From the NCBI GenBank assembly GCA_033220425.1, contig CM065652.1, positions 1,612,001-1,676,000 of the forward strand: a stretch of DNA of 64,000 nt, in the 5' to 3' direction. Shown in pieces: positions 11,234 through 22,567 of this stretch. Both the position numbers and the translations under genes were made by a program. Below the pieces are notes generated by a model. That model did no database searches. It was given only the letters and a program-made list of their open reading frames with translations, and was not told where the DNA came from. Origin of the DNA: Lepraria neglecta. Taxonomy: Eukaryota; Ascomycota; Lecanoromycetes; Lecanorales; Stereocaulaceae. How positions within the stretch are numbered: position 1 is the first letter of the stretch; each line of letters starts with the position of its first letter.

Positions 11234-12808
11234 GAGAGAAGTCGCTGTTGACGAGGTGAAGGTGGGTGGGTGTTTGATAGATGGATTGATAGACTGGAGA
11301 TGGATAGTCGCTGGTGTAAGGTAGAGCAGTCGGCTAGGCGATCGAGAGTGCTTGCTAAGGGTATCTGCCTGACGGTGAGGACAATGCTGGAACTTGACGA
11401 CTCGTGCTGTGTTTTAGTCAGCGTGTTTATTCATAGAATTGACCAAGTATCTTATCCCCATGGATCGCAGCGCGGAGGCCTCCATGAATTTTGAACCTCG
11501 GCTAACCCCTAAAAGGAGGCCTCCCGCCATCGATGGGATAGAGGATAGGACCACAAATACAGAGGATCAGTTTGAACCATTCACGCTTGATGCTAGTATG
11601 TTCTGGATTGAATCAACTTCTATGTCCAGCCGGAAAAGAGTATGTAGAGAAGCACGCTCCGAACATGAAGATCCCGACTTTTATCATGGATGTCGTCTTG
11701 TATGTACTGCGGTCTACCGCAGATCAATACCAATCGAGGCAGCAGATGGATTTCATCGATGCCACCCAACTAATTCAATCCATATGTAGTTACATTTCCC
11801 CCATTCAGATCCGCACTCTTATTGAATGCCATTTTTCTGTAAAAATGCTATCATCTGCTGGAATGCCTGTACCGAGGAATAGTGCCGATTGATGTTGTGC
11901 CCCGAATTGAGAGCGAGGTAAGACTGCGAGCCCTTGCTAACCGCCGGAAAATATGCCGGTATTGCAGCAGCAGCCTGATTCGTTGGGTATGTACAATCGG
12001 GTGAAATTAAAAATTGCCGATCCGGGCTTGGCAGGCAGAAAAACGATTCATTCTATTGCCCTTATAGGAACTACGTCCCTAGAACCAGCTATCTATAGGC
12101 CCTATTATAGGCTGCTAATATTTCGTTTTACCTCCCCGGCCTTTTCTACCGCCTGGAGTCGCTCCCGGAAGGACTCACTAGTTTAGGCGCATTTTCTCGG
12201 CGATTTGGGTCAAGGGCGACGCGATTCTTATAGGCCTCGACAATTTTATATCGGGTATAGGTGCCTTGATAACCCCGTTTGAATATAATAGCGGTGTTGT
12301 TTTGGGTACAGAAGCCTATATTTTGGCCCTGGAGGCATTCATTTTGGGGTCGATTTTGCGGGTAGTCAGGGGTAACCGGATAGGTACTGTAGCATCCGAG
12401 TAGTCTAGCTGTTTGTAGCTAGAGCAGAACTTGCTATAGCAAGCGGGTCTCATCTCTCATCGTCATTATTCTCCATGACTAGCAGTTGGTTAAGAGGAAC
12501 TCTGTATTAGTCCGCATCACAGCAGCCATGCGGCCAATCCACCCTTCGCTTCAGATGACTTTGGAGGGAGGCGTTTGTACGGCGAGAAGAGCAATCCTCC
12601 CTTGCATGTGAGTCTCGGTGACCGGGCTCCATGACCCAATTCTACGGACCTACCACGACCACCGTGCCCCATCCAAGAGACTCGTCTCTAAGAAGCTATG
12701 GTGGTCCTTCATCTCAGAGCCATCACTCGCTGCACTCAAGCCAAGCCGAGCAAGATTCGACTTCCTTTCAACATTTGAACCCACAGCAGTCACGCTGCCA
12801 AATCAACC
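11234..12808. other. Gene-poor stretch with an unrecognised coding remnant and decayed sequence
   Basis: At 11600-11750 the plus strand reads NQLLCPAGKEYVEKHAP and VVLYVLRSTADQYQ, which looks protein-like, but I cannot name the family and no flanking exons join it. From about 11940 to 12450 the sequence is rich in TAG, CTA and ATAGG, as in mutated repeats. I could not find element ends. Confidence 0.4.
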
Positions 12809-13654
12809 ATGCGTCTCGTACCAGAAGAGATTTCCTTCTCCGGTGAGCACTACTTCCTTTCTCGAACATTGTCTTGAGCTGACCTTCCTGTCAGATTATC
12901 TAGGTCTCAATGCCGCCCTTTTTGAATGGGCCGACAGCTACGATGCCAAAGTGCGCCAACCACCCTTCTACACTATACCCAACGCTGACCTCTCCTCTCA
13001 CAGGACTGGGCACGCCTCCGCAAATGCATTGCTTCTACCATGCGCATCGATTACCGCTCCTTCCTAGACAAGATGTGGGAGGCCATGCCGGCAGAAGAAT
13101 ACGTGGCCATGGCCTCAGACCCACACGTGCTCGGCGACCCTCTACTCAAGACGCAACACTTCATTGGTGCTTCGAGGTGGGAGAAAGTGTCGGATACTGA
13201 GGCTGTGGGATGGCATCAACTGCGTGTCCCTCACCAACGATACACGGACGAGTCAAGAATGGAGATCGCCGTGAAAGGGCACGCGCATGGCACCAATCAG
13301 CACTGGTATCGCAAGATCGATGGTGTATGGAAGTTTGCAGGATTGGCACCGGAAATCAGATGGGGCGAATTTGATTTCGACAAGGTCTTTGCCAGTGGGC
13401 GGGAGACATTTGGCGGTCAAGAAGAGGCATTGGAAGAAGTAACCATCATGAATGGGGTACCGGGAAATGCCTCTATACCAACAACGCCTGCGGATGCAAT
13501 GGCGAAGTCTCCTACGGATGAAGAGGCAGTGCACACGGCAAGCGGCATCGGAAGCACGATTGAGAATATGCCTATGGAAGTCGCGGCTAAGCTGATGCAA
13601 GAGCCTCTGGGCAAACACGAGACTGCCTCTATGGAGGGACTGGTTGAGGCTTGA
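12809..13654 (+). CDS. Scytalone dehydratase (DHN-melanin pathway)
   Basis: Three exons (12809-12842, 12895-12950, 13004-13654; introns 52 and 53 bp) give 246 residues. The enzyme removes water from scytalone and vermelone in DHN-melanin synthesis. The start MRLVPEEISFSDYLG and FEWADSYDAKDWARLR are typical. Residues matching the known active site of the Magnaporthe enzyme are present: the Tyr-Asp pair of SYD, the Tyr of RIDYRSF, His of KTQHFIGASRW, His of RVPHQRY and Asn of the HAHGTNQHWY loop. The position of the Magnaporthe serine in that loop is Gly here. The fold ends near KFAGLAPEIRWGEFDFDKVF. About 75 further residues follow, rich in acidic and small residues, longer than the 172-residue Magnaporthe protein. 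No other melanin gene is in the window. Confidence 0.95.
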
Positions 13655-14007
13655 AGAACGCGTGCATTCCTTGAGCCTTATCATAGAGCTGTAATCCACA
13701 TCCACCTATTCATTGCATCTACAGCTCAACGGGATGTTGTCCTCGTCAACTCGAGGCTTCTCAATATCCTTCTCACTTAATGCTTTGCTTTCATGTATAT
13801 CCTGATTGCCACAAAGGACTGCATACCTCTGCCGAGCCACTTCTCTACATCGAGTACCAAAGAACATGTCACGTTTGGAGATCAAAGTGAGGTTTAAGCC
13901 ATTACGTTAATAATTCTATTGACTTTTTTCTTGCTATCAACATGCACATTATCGCAGGCTAACTCATTACATTATCATATGCTCTCTCTCTTCTATCTCA
14001 TTCCCTT
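13655..14007. other. Short intergenic gap between convergent genes
   Basis: About 350 bp, AT-rich toward the right. Shared 3' region; nothing else seen. Confidence 0.5.
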
Positions 14008-14697
14008 TCAGTAATGCGCACTAAACCTCGTGTATGCCTCCTTCCCGCTATAGTAACCATCTGTAGCAGTAGGCTTGTGATAACCTCCCGTCTTCGTCGC
14101 TGACGCCTCACCAGTGCAATTGCTCCCGAGCAAAAAGTAATTCGCCTCCAAAAGCGGTGTTTGGAAATCAGCCCCAACCCTGGTAACATTGAATGCCACA
14201 CGGAAAGTGTTATTGTACGGGAAATTGGGAGGGATGATGAAGCCTGGCGGCTGCGTGTATAGCAGCGCGAGGTATGGATGGCCAACGCCGGATGGTGCCT
14301 CATAAGGTACCTGGGCGGCAGAGCCGTTGTAGGATGCGATGCCATCGGCGGAGAAGGTCACGTCTTGTTGAAACCAGAGGAGGTTGGCTGGGATGGGTGA
14401 GCTGTAATTGGCGATTATGTCCACTAGGATGGCTATGTAGGTCTTGTTGAGGGGAGTTGAGGAGCTGAGTTGAGGTAGGTGCAATGGGACTGGTTTTTGG
14501 AGTCAGCTCCCTCGAATCCTGAGATTTTCCGCATGTAAAGACTGACCTTTGTAGCCGATGGTCTCGCCGGCAACGACATTGACCTTGCCATATTTCACTC
14601 CAAGTGTATTGTTCGTCTCGGCGAGCGTATAGCTTGGAGGTGTCTGCGCAAGGACACTTCCCACGAGGCACGTTACCGCAGCGAGAAGAAACAACAT
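14008..14697 (-). CDS. Secreted PEBP-like protein
   Basis: Two exons (14697-14547 and 14489-14008, 57-bp intron) encode 210 residues. The N-terminus MLFLLAAVTCLVGSVLAQ is a signal peptide with likely cleavage after VLA. The body follows the phosphatidylethanolamine-binding protein pattern: an N-terminal strand region, YIAILVDIIANY (the position of the DPDAP-like segment), LLWFQQDV, then HPYLALLYTQPPGFIIPPN and FRVAFNVTRVG, ending EANYFLLG. Several N-x-S/T sites fit secretion. PEBP family members bind lipids or inhibit proteases; no specific role can be assigned to extracellular fungal ones. Upstream ATG codons (to 14796) would push the signal peptide inward, so the start at 14697 is preferred. 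Confidence 0.82.
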
Positions 14698-15909
14698 TGT
14701 AGATGAGACGTGGTAGATGGAAGATATGGATTCACATTCACGGAATGCGTAAGGATATAATTTCACAACCTTCGTCCCAGTAAATCTCATCGGCATAGCT
14801 AATCTTATACAACCAAAACCACCTGGATATGGTCGACCGATTGGCTTCGCGGCGATCTACCATTGAAATGTAAGAACCGTGACGCACATTGCTCGATGTG
14901 TCCTCACTCTTCCCAAAATGGAACTTCTTGGCCACTAGTAGTTCTGAGGAACACTTTCTAGGTTCGGCCATGTAGTTTTCGGCGACCGTTAACTCGTACG
15001 CACCACTTAGCATTAATCATAGCTGCCTGGCGAGGAGGCTTAAAACAAGTCAAAGGTGTCAATACGGTCAAAGAGCTGCGTCTAGACGACTACAGCCATG
15101 AGAGTCAGGGCATGACTGTATTTCCACCAAGCCTCGCCGGATGTTTTGTAGCGGCGGACTTTGAAGAACCGTAATCATGGATTCGACGTCCTGGGCCTCA
15201 TTGCACTCTATCCAGATATTACAGCGCTTCGGACGACATGCTGCCTTTCAGTTCGAGAAGAGTTCTCTCGAGGTTTTTGGAAGAATTATGGCCTTTGTGT
15301 GGTTAGGATGTTATCTCGAACGGAGCAGGGTACGGCGCAGGGCAAGGTCCCTGAAAACTTCGGAACAAAGCGCATGGGAGGCTCGACGATTTTCTGTGGT
15401 TGGTTGTCTTGCGAGATTGGGTTGACTCGAGTTGATTGGGCCCGCTTAGGTAAAAATTCGGCCTTGTATGCGACCGAAACTTGCATTACCGCATCTCGCA
15501 TGAGATACCCGAACCCGAGAGCCTCAATCCGTGATATTACAAAGGAAACCCCTTTGAAAGCTAAGCCAGGTCCAGCACTAGAGCTCCGGCTGCAAATGCC
15601 TGAACGAGAGCTACAACATTGGTAAGGCAGTTGATTGAAGCGGCTGGAAAGCTGAGGTTCTTAAGAATCTTAATTCGGCGAGAATCTTTTAAGTAGCTAG
15701 CATCATGCAAACACCCTTGGCTCCCTAGGGTTAACGTCAATACAACATGAGCATTTTTCACGGTTAGCGATTAGTGCATGTCTAGAGTACTTAATCCGCT
15801 CTCCTGGGAAGACGACAGCCAAGTATATATCAAGCTCCATTCTCAAGTCTTCAATACCTTTCACAACCACCACTTACCAGCCTTCAATTCTCGCTGACCA
15901 AAATTAAAA
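14698..15909. other. Intergenic region between divergent secreted-protein genes
   Basis: No family is recognised in the open stretches here, including one at 15161-15625 on the plus strand, which has no supporting motif. The region should hold the promoters of the PEBP-like and SnoaL-like genes. Confidence 0.45.
15823..15831 (+). promoter_or_regulatory. Candidate TATA element of the SnoaL-like gene
   Basis: GTATATATC lies about 80 bp before the ATG at 15910 and is followed by a pyrimidine- and CA-rich leader (TTTCACAACCACCACTTACC), as in many fungal promoters. Position and sequence only. Confidence 0.4.
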
Positions 15910-16422
15910 ATGCGTCTTCCCATCATTCTCGCCACGCTCGCCACGCTCGCCACTCTTCCTAGTCTTCTCGCCTCTCCGTTTCCCCTCAAGTCTTTCTCGC
16001 ACCGTCTCGAAACCCGGTCCAATACCACAAAGTCATACTGCCCTGGGCACCCCGCTCCCGAGGGATATCAACGCGAACTCTTCTTCGCCTTCATCAACGA
16101 CCTCTATGTCAAGAAAGACGTCATAGGTGCCTTTGACACCTACATCGCTGAGAACCTCATCGAGCACGATCCCTTCGATGCCCAAGGACGCGCCGCCAAC
16201 GCTGCGAAGCTTGCCAACATCATCCCTTACGTACCATCCACAGTTCTTCGCATGAGCTTTGACAACAACGTCGGACTCGCTCACGTGAGAGTCAACCAGG
16301 CGAACAAAGAGCCGATAGCCCTAGCTGATATCTATCGCATGGATGGTACTTGTATTGTGGAGCATTGGGATGTGACCCAGTCAAGGCCAGCGAATGCTAC
16401 GAATCCGATTGCGATGTTCTAG
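15910..16422 (+). CDS. Secreted SnoaL-like / NTF2-fold protein
   Basis: A single uninterrupted frame of 170 residues. The first ~22 residues (MRLPIILATLATLATLPSLL, then AS) form a signal peptide containing a threefold TLA repeat. From ELFFAFINDLYVKKDVIGAF on, the sequence follows the SnoaL-like cone fold: a helix, then ENLIEHDPFDAQGRAA with the His-Asp pair common in this family, a conserved LAHVRV strand, and IYRMDGTCIVEHWDVTQ at the end. Relatives include small polyketide-cyclase-like or aldol-type enzymes. In secreted fungal proteins the reaction is unknown. The ATG sits in AAAAATGCG context. No neighbour explains its role. Confidence 0.85.
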   Translation: MRLPIILATLATLATLPSLLASPFPLKSFSHRLETRSNTTKSYCPGHPAPEGYQRELFFAFINDLYVKKDVIGAFDTYIAENLIEHDPFDAQGRAANAAKLANIIPYVPSTVLRMSFDNNVGLAHVRVNQANKEPIALADIYRMDGTCIVEHWDVTQSRPANATNPIAMF

Positions 16423-16675
16423 AGCACAGGTGTGAAGCCTTGAGAGGATGGAAAGCGACCAGGGAGTCTTCCTGCATATAATACTGCTATTCCTTGCGTG
16501 TCGAAGTGGCATGCGAAAGGATCGTGAGCCTCGACGGCATTGAAAATGTTGTACTGGTATTCGAACATAGGTGGCTTGATGCCAATTAATGAAAGACCCT
16601 CGTTTGAGGGGACTCGATCTAGCTTTGTGCAAGCGGAGATTATTGGACTGCCCTTCTGTACAAGGTATTCAAATC

Positions 16676-17278
16676 TCAGCATGCGCCTCCATAGCCGCTT
16701 CCCTCCATGTGCACTTTGAATCCCGAACCAAGTCTTCTAGTAAGTTCCTCTATCGCTGACTTCGAGTCCTCGTCCAGTATCCGCCAATATCCCCGGCGAG
16801 TATCAATAGTAACACTTTGCAGTCGAGGACATGTCACAAGGTAGCGAAGTCCGGCACCATGCTCTTGGTGATTGATGAAATCGCCCTGGTCTTGGAAGAT
16901 CTCGAGCTTGGTCAGGTAGCAGTTGACCCTGAATTTGGAGCCTTCCATGATCAATGAATGATCTTGAGGGCAATGTAAAAGCCAAGAGCAGATGTTGGAG
17001 TCTAAGAATGAGGGTAGATCATCATCGAAGATGACAAATGTGTTCTGCGAATAGAACATTTCACAGGCTTCCTGCACGACTTGAGCAAGACAGCCCCAGA
17101 GCCGGAGTAGACCATCATCTACAGCGACATCAGAAACCACGGGACCGCATAATTGATTGAAGTGTATTGGCTCCGAGCTGATGACGAGGTCTTGATAAAC
17201 TAGGTCGCGTATCTCCCGTGGAAGTAACAGGAAGCTGGCTTTGCTGCGATTCCGATCGGCCAAAGAGGTTTGAGCCAT
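16676..17278 (-). CDS. F-box/2EXR-like fungal protein
   Basis: An open frame of 200 residues. Near the N-terminus LLLPREIRDLVYQDLVI is the F-box-like or 2EXR motif found at the start of a very large family of fungal proteins of unknown function, often linked to ubiquitin ligase adaptors. The remainder (EMFYSQNTFVIFDDD, LTKLEIFQ, CPRLQSVTID) matches the strand-rich part that follows in that family. The stop TGA overlaps an ATG that opens another frame of 87 codons (16682-16419), which may be a second exon or nothing. A start at 17278 is favoured because the motif follows about 20 residues later. Confidence 0.65.
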   Translation of the reverse strand: MAQTSLADRNRSKASFLLLPREIRDLVYQDLVISSEPIHFNQLCGPVVSDVAVDDGLLRLWGCLAQVVQEACEMFYSQNTFVIFDDDLPSFLDSNICSWLLHCPQDHSLIMEGSKFRVNCYLTKLEIFQDQGDFINHQEHGAGLRYLVTCPRLQSVTIDTRRGYWRILDEDSKSAIEELTRRLGSGFKVHMEGSGYGGAC

Positions 17279-19257
17279 GCCTAAATGTTATTCGAGCTTT
17301 GGTTTGATGGAAATTCGTGGTGGGGAGAGAAATGATATGCGGCGGAAAACTTTAGAAGCGGTCGATTAGAGCGACATCCGTCTTACCTGACTAGGCATTA
17401 GCTTCTTTTCGAGATTTTCGCTCCAATGGAAGCCTCCATCAGTGAGGGCACCTTCAAACAGTATTCAACAGGATAATCATTTACGAGTGCTCGATGGAGC
17501 ATCAACGATGAATCTGCAATCGATCCATGAAGTTTTGAGCATCCCATCCTGTGCTTTGTGGCTCGTCAAGGGCATCCTGCACGCGCATTTTGGGAGTTCG
17601 AAGGTCAATAAAACCTGACATTGATTGAGTTACTCCAGTGCATCACAAGCGGAGTCTAACGCACTTGAAGTGAGCAGTATACCTAATACGACGAGATCGA
17701 TAGCCGAGGATGGAGCCTTGCACTGACAAGCCAATCATGAACAAGGAGGTCAGATTTCGAGACAGCATAGCGTGATTTCTGTCAGGCCTTACGGAATAGT
17801 CGTCTCCTGGAGGCTCAGCCGAGCATTCTGGAACCGCGTTAATGTTCGCGATAGTCGCTTATGTTGTCTCACCAACGATTGTGGCTTCTCCACAATCACA
17901 CCCAATTCAACGCACAATGCCATCCCCCTGATCTGGATGCAGGTGTCTCTCGAATGGCTTGACGTCTTCTCGAAGATGCTGGCAAAGGTGTCTTATAACA
18001 AGGGTTCGTTCACGCACTCCCGTTGTACAATCTTCGAAAGCCAAGATCCTGCTCCGAAATCCTCAATGCCTGCACTACCGCCAAACCTTCATGACTATGC
18101 GGCCGCTCTCAACCTCGAAGCGGATAAGATGCTCCAAGAGCGAATCTCTGGCGGTAGTAGCACTATAACATCCTCCATCAGTACAGCATCAGCGAAGGCA
18201 GGCTCCTCATCCTCAACATCCGGCAGGCAGACAGCGCGGAACCCTACTTCACATTCCATCATAAGCAGAGCACGGTGTCAGCTTGCCATGATGCGCGATC
18301 CGGACCAGCCAAGATGAGATTCGATTACGAAGCGACGCAAGCGCTGCCCAGGCTCGATTGCAACACACAATGCCGGCCTACCTCCAAAGTGGAAACCTCA
18401 TCTTTGAGAATCTGTTGCTGCGCTTTGCTAGCATAGGCTAAGAGAAATTGACTTCGTTGAGACCTAGGACGAAAGTGTCCGGCGCTGCTTCGGGGTTGGC
18501 ATCTTACAAGGTTATTTCACTATGCGGGCATTTGAAGAGATGGGATGCTGACACCATGGCAGGACCAGACCCTCATACGATGAGGTGTGACAGACAATGA
18601 CAGCAGGTTCCTACCGAGCGATGGAGTGAGTACTAGCCCGGTACCACGCACAGTTACCCCTCCTTCGGAGCACAGTGTGGTCATCGCTCCTGCCGCGCTG
18701 GAGACCCACCGACGATGTCACTCTCGAATCTGAGCCTGGTCCATGATGACTGTAGAAATTTGCCACAAACGGGTGATAGAAAAGCCGGCATTACATCCTA
18801 AAGTTATCAAGTTCTAGTCCAAGCTCATCGAAGAATACTATAACTTCAGCTCAGACCATCTGCGGAAAAACGTCAACATCTTAACCAACGAACTTGGCTC
18901 CATTGATTGAACGTTTTGAAAAAGCTCCATTCCCCATTTTATATTTCACGCGCAAGGCAGCGTGTTCTGGACAAGGACAAGCTTTGAAGATACAGTCGGT
19001 CTTGCCCAGATATCCGCTCCTCGCCATACCTTTTTCTTCGGCATACTAGCCCCCGTTCCATCAATGTGTTCGGAACACGATTTCCAACTGTGATTTTTTT
19101 ACTTCATGTATTTCTTGATCACTGTCCTACTCTACTTTCTAATAAACATCACAGTCTACCTCTCTTAGTCTCGGCATTTATCCCGTTCTTTGCTGGCTTG
19201 CATTGCCTCCACATCAGAGCTGTGTCCTCTTCCTTATGTTCGCAGATTAAACAATTC
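17279..19257. other. Two kilobases without a recognisable gene
   Basis: A plus-strand frame of 181 codons at 17772-18317 is open and includes a serine/threonine-rich stretch, but I see no domain and no convincing exon partners, so it is not called. The rest shows nothing identifiable. Confidence 0.4.
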
Positions 19258-20585
19258 TCATCTCTCTTGCCTCGCCATGGGACTTCCCACCGCATTCTCG
19301 TTGCTTGCCTTCGCTGCTTGGCACACGGATCCCTTCTTAGTCCTTTCCAAAGCGCTGTCTATAATCTCTTTGAGTAGTTCTTGATAGGGTACGCCGTTGT
19401 TCACAGCAATGAGCGGAAGGTCGGACCAGTCTGGTATGATCCCCGGGATGGGATTGACCTAAAGAGAGGAATTTTTAATGGATCGTTCAGAGGGTCGATG
19501 CCAAAGCCCATGGGATTGTTAAAGACTAAGATGATCACGTACCTCCATGACTTTCGGCACACCCTTCTCACCCATCCCATCGAACCTAGTATCAATCCTC
19601 CCTGCATGTCGGCAATGCAACATCTTCCATGCTGCGAGCGCCAACTGACATGCACTATGTACTTGCGGATCCGACAAGTCGGCAGTCACCACATCCATAT
19701 GCACATTCTCGTCCATGGGGTAATTTTTCACAATGTCGCTCGCAAAGTCGATGAATTCGGGACCACTGCCGTCGTTCGACAGTTCAGGTTTTTTGTACAC
19801 ATACTCGTTGGCGCCAATGACTCGAGAATTCTCGCCAGTACCAACTATACCTACGGTGATCTCACGCCCGGAAAGGAAAGTCTCTAGCAAGACGTCTTGC
19901 CCACGATAGAGGGCTTCTAGCTCATCGATAGTCGGAGCTAGATCTTTCGGTCTCTTGATCTTGCTAGAAGTTAAAATACCCTTTGATGTATCCTCTCCAA
20001 TCGGTTTCGCAAACAAAGGATATTCCTGCAGAGCAGCTGCATGGCGCGAGCTTTCTATCGCATGTTGGACCCGGTCCAGAGTCGGCAACTCAGACTTCGT
20101 TCTTGGCTTACTCGGGATTATCGCAAAAGGCGCAGTGTCAATGCCAAAGTGGTCCAGGATGATCTGCAGTTGAAGACAACAAACCAGCATGGCAACATCA
20201 CTGACCAGAGCAGAGCTATTCTGACCTTCGTCCTGCCCTTATCCAAACACAAAGCCGCGGTAGCAGCATCGGCAAAAGTGAACGGAATCTCATAAGCCTC
20301 CAGCAAAGATGGAACTTGAGCTTCTCTCCCTAGACCGTGCATTCACTCGGCAATGTTGAGCACCAAATCCCATTCTCTGTACCTCTCACTCGCCAAGTTT
20401 TTGACAAGGTTCTTAATGCCGTCAATTTACACGACCTTATGCACTAACATCTCTAGAGCCGCCACGATGCCAGAGATGCCGTGATCATCAGCTTTGTCTC
20501 CAGTCTTTCTTTCGGAGAACCCGGCTGCCAGCCATGAAGACTCGTCATCGTACACGAATGCGATTGTCAGAGGTGCGGTAGTCAT
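19258..20585 (-). pseudogene. D-alanine-D-alanine-ligase-like ATP-grasp protein, with in-frame stops
   Basis: From ATG 20585 the minus strand reads MTTAPLTIAFVYDDESSW and follows the D-Ala-D-Ala ligase-like family of fungi. The N-terminal domain holds NIAE(stop)MHGLGREAQVPSLLEA. The ATP-grasp part has FAKPIGEDTSKGI and VLLETFLSGREITVGIVG. The end is VMEVNPIPGIIPDWSDLPLI after an intron (GTACGT...TTTAG). Another intron fits between GRTK and IILDHFGID. Two TAA/TGA codons occur in the first exon, at the position after HKVV and in place of the Gly before MHGLG. The remaining two thirds are clean. The bacterial enzyme makes a peptidoglycan dipeptide; fungi lack peptidoglycan, and the fungal role is unknown. 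It may be a recent pseudogene or contain sequence errors. Confidence 0.75.
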
Positions 20586-21075
20586 TGGGCACATTGAAAG
20601 CGATGTTGGCCCCTCGAGGAACTTCGAAGAAATTCTAGTAGAAGATGCAGGATGTAGGAAGGTCGCGAGTCTCTTAACGTGCTGTTAGCCTGGTCTTCCT
20701 TGAGTGTTACACTTTTTGCTGAAGGCCTTCTCGCAAGGTTTCCAGGGTTTAGCACGCCAGGACGACTGAAGAATGTCCCAAGAAATCAAAGAGCGTTCCG
20801 AAGGTCTGCCGTGGACAATGAATCATCTTGCGCGTTGGGGATACGATTCCAAATTGGCCGCATCTGGTTTGATTGGGCGTGGTTTGGCGGCAATGCCCAA
20901 CTTTGACGTCATTGATGTTTTGACGCGCGACTTCTGACGTGGCGCCTCTTCGTAAGACGCGCTCAAGCACTACTCAGATTCTTGCTCGCTTTCTTGTCAT
21001 GTATGTTCATTCTATGAATTACTATATACAACGTTGGAAACTATATAAAATGCTGAAAATCCCTAACTGGGTTCC
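20586..21075. other. Intergenic
   Basis: About 490 bp upstream of the ligase-like gene and downstream of the rhodopsin-like gene. No coding or repeat signal recognised. Confidence 0.5.
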
Positions 21076-22567
21076 CTACCGCTGCTCGTGTATGCTGTTG
21101 CTGGTATCAGATGGACCCTCATCGCGCATGCTATTACTCGTGTACTCTGACCCTTCAGAGCTACCACTTTCGGACCTGCCTCTGCCCTCGCTGCTTATCT
21201 CCTCCTCAGTCAACGCTGGCAGACGAAGAGCCCACACAGGCTGGGTCTGTTTGACGCTGCGCGTAGCGTACGCATTATCCCATCTCTTTTCCATCTTCTT
21301 GTGGAATGGGCCCTTTTCCACATCCATGACCGTCCAATCTCTACCAAATGAAATCTTGCCAACTTCCATGTCAATTCTTCCCTCTCCAGTCTCCCTTCTT
21401 GGGTGGTTGCTATAGTGGCTCTTCTCTAATAAACTTAGATTTCGCAATGGTTTGATAGAGTTGGGTTTGCGCCAGCCCTTAGGTACGGCAGCGTTGAGAA
21501 CGGGGAGAGATGCAGCAGTGATTGCGAAGAAGATATCGACTGTGATCCAGTGGTAGATGTTTCGCGAAGCCCACGTGATGTCTGGGTCGGCTTGGGACTC
21601 GACCACATTTCTCATGATGGAACCGATACAGGAAACCGAGCCGACGGAAAAGAGGAAGCCGAGGCGGAGTTTCTTAGGTGTTGACATTTGCATCTTATAA
21701 AGGACGATGAGCGGGACGCTCAATAAAGTGAAGTCGGTGGCAATGTGAATGGCGGCTAGAGAGATATTTAGTTTGTCGAGATTATCGCACTTCTGCGGCT
21801 GTGCTAATTTGCCTGCTTGGACCACTGAAAAGTTTGCGAATGGGGTGCAATCGAAGACGCATGACAAGAGGGCCGCGGTGAGGAAGCTAACTAGAAAGGC
21901 GAGGAAAATGTTGTGTGCAATCATCCAACGTTTGGAGGTAAGACCTGTCAGGCGTCGATTAAAGAGCGCAATTGAGATTTTAACTGAGCCAATACCGATC
22001 CAGTAGACAGGCTGAGAGGTTTCTGCGATCTGTTAAGCGCTTAGCTATATGCTTGAAGATGTGGAAAATATGAGAGCTTACCTTAAAGAACCAGGCAATC
22101 TCGGTGTACGTGATGTCGTACATGTGTTTCCCAGATCCGCCTAAAATTACCGAGGCGATCGAGAGACTGAACCAGGTACATACTCCGAGGGCTGCGGGTA
22201 TTATAGCAAAATCATCCCAGCCTATTCGTAAATCGCGGCGCAAAAAGCGAAGTGAGAGTCGTGCAGTCGTTATAGTCAGGACGAGGAACACAACCGCTGC
22301 AGCACTGCCAATAATCGAGGGTCCTCTGGATTTATAGGAAGCATCGCCAGGTGGCGGGTGCATATCGAATGGAAAGCCATTTGCTGGATCTATGGCACCA
22401 TCTGGTATGCCTGTCAAACGGGCCATGCCACGGATGATATACCAGTCGTTGACGTCGGCAGCAGGGTGGCCAAAAAGTGCTGAGGGTGCTGAGGTTGAAA
22501 GGGTAGAAGGTGGGTTTTTATACTGCTTTCTGGCAGTAGAATTCGTGCCGTATACATTCCAAGACAT
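21076..22567 (-). CDS. Fungal rhodopsin-like seven-helix integral membrane protein
   Basis: Two exons (22567-22082, 22029-21076; 52-bp intron) encode 479 residues. An N-terminal extracellular stretch with PDGAIDPANGFPFD precedes about seven hydrophobic segments. Family landmarks are LRFLRRDLRIGWDDFAIIPA after helix 2 (the WDD motif), EIAWFFKIAETSQPVYWIGIG, and the Cys-containing loop before KCDNLDKLNISLAAIHIATD. The C-terminal ~150 residues are cytoplasmic, charged and serine-rich (EGRGRSESGSSEGSEY). This family (rhodopsin domain, related to PTH11-type receptors but here without CFEM) is expanded in Pezizomycotina; a few members are surface sensors. Ligand and role unknown. Both exons are clean. 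Confidence 0.88.

Noticed and set aside
15161-15625. 154-codon plus-strand gene
   Set aside because: No recognisable content, and it overlaps open frames on both strands.
17772-18317. 181-codon plus-strand gene
   Set aside because: No domain, no exon partners, and a low-complexity Ser/Thr stretch explains much of it.
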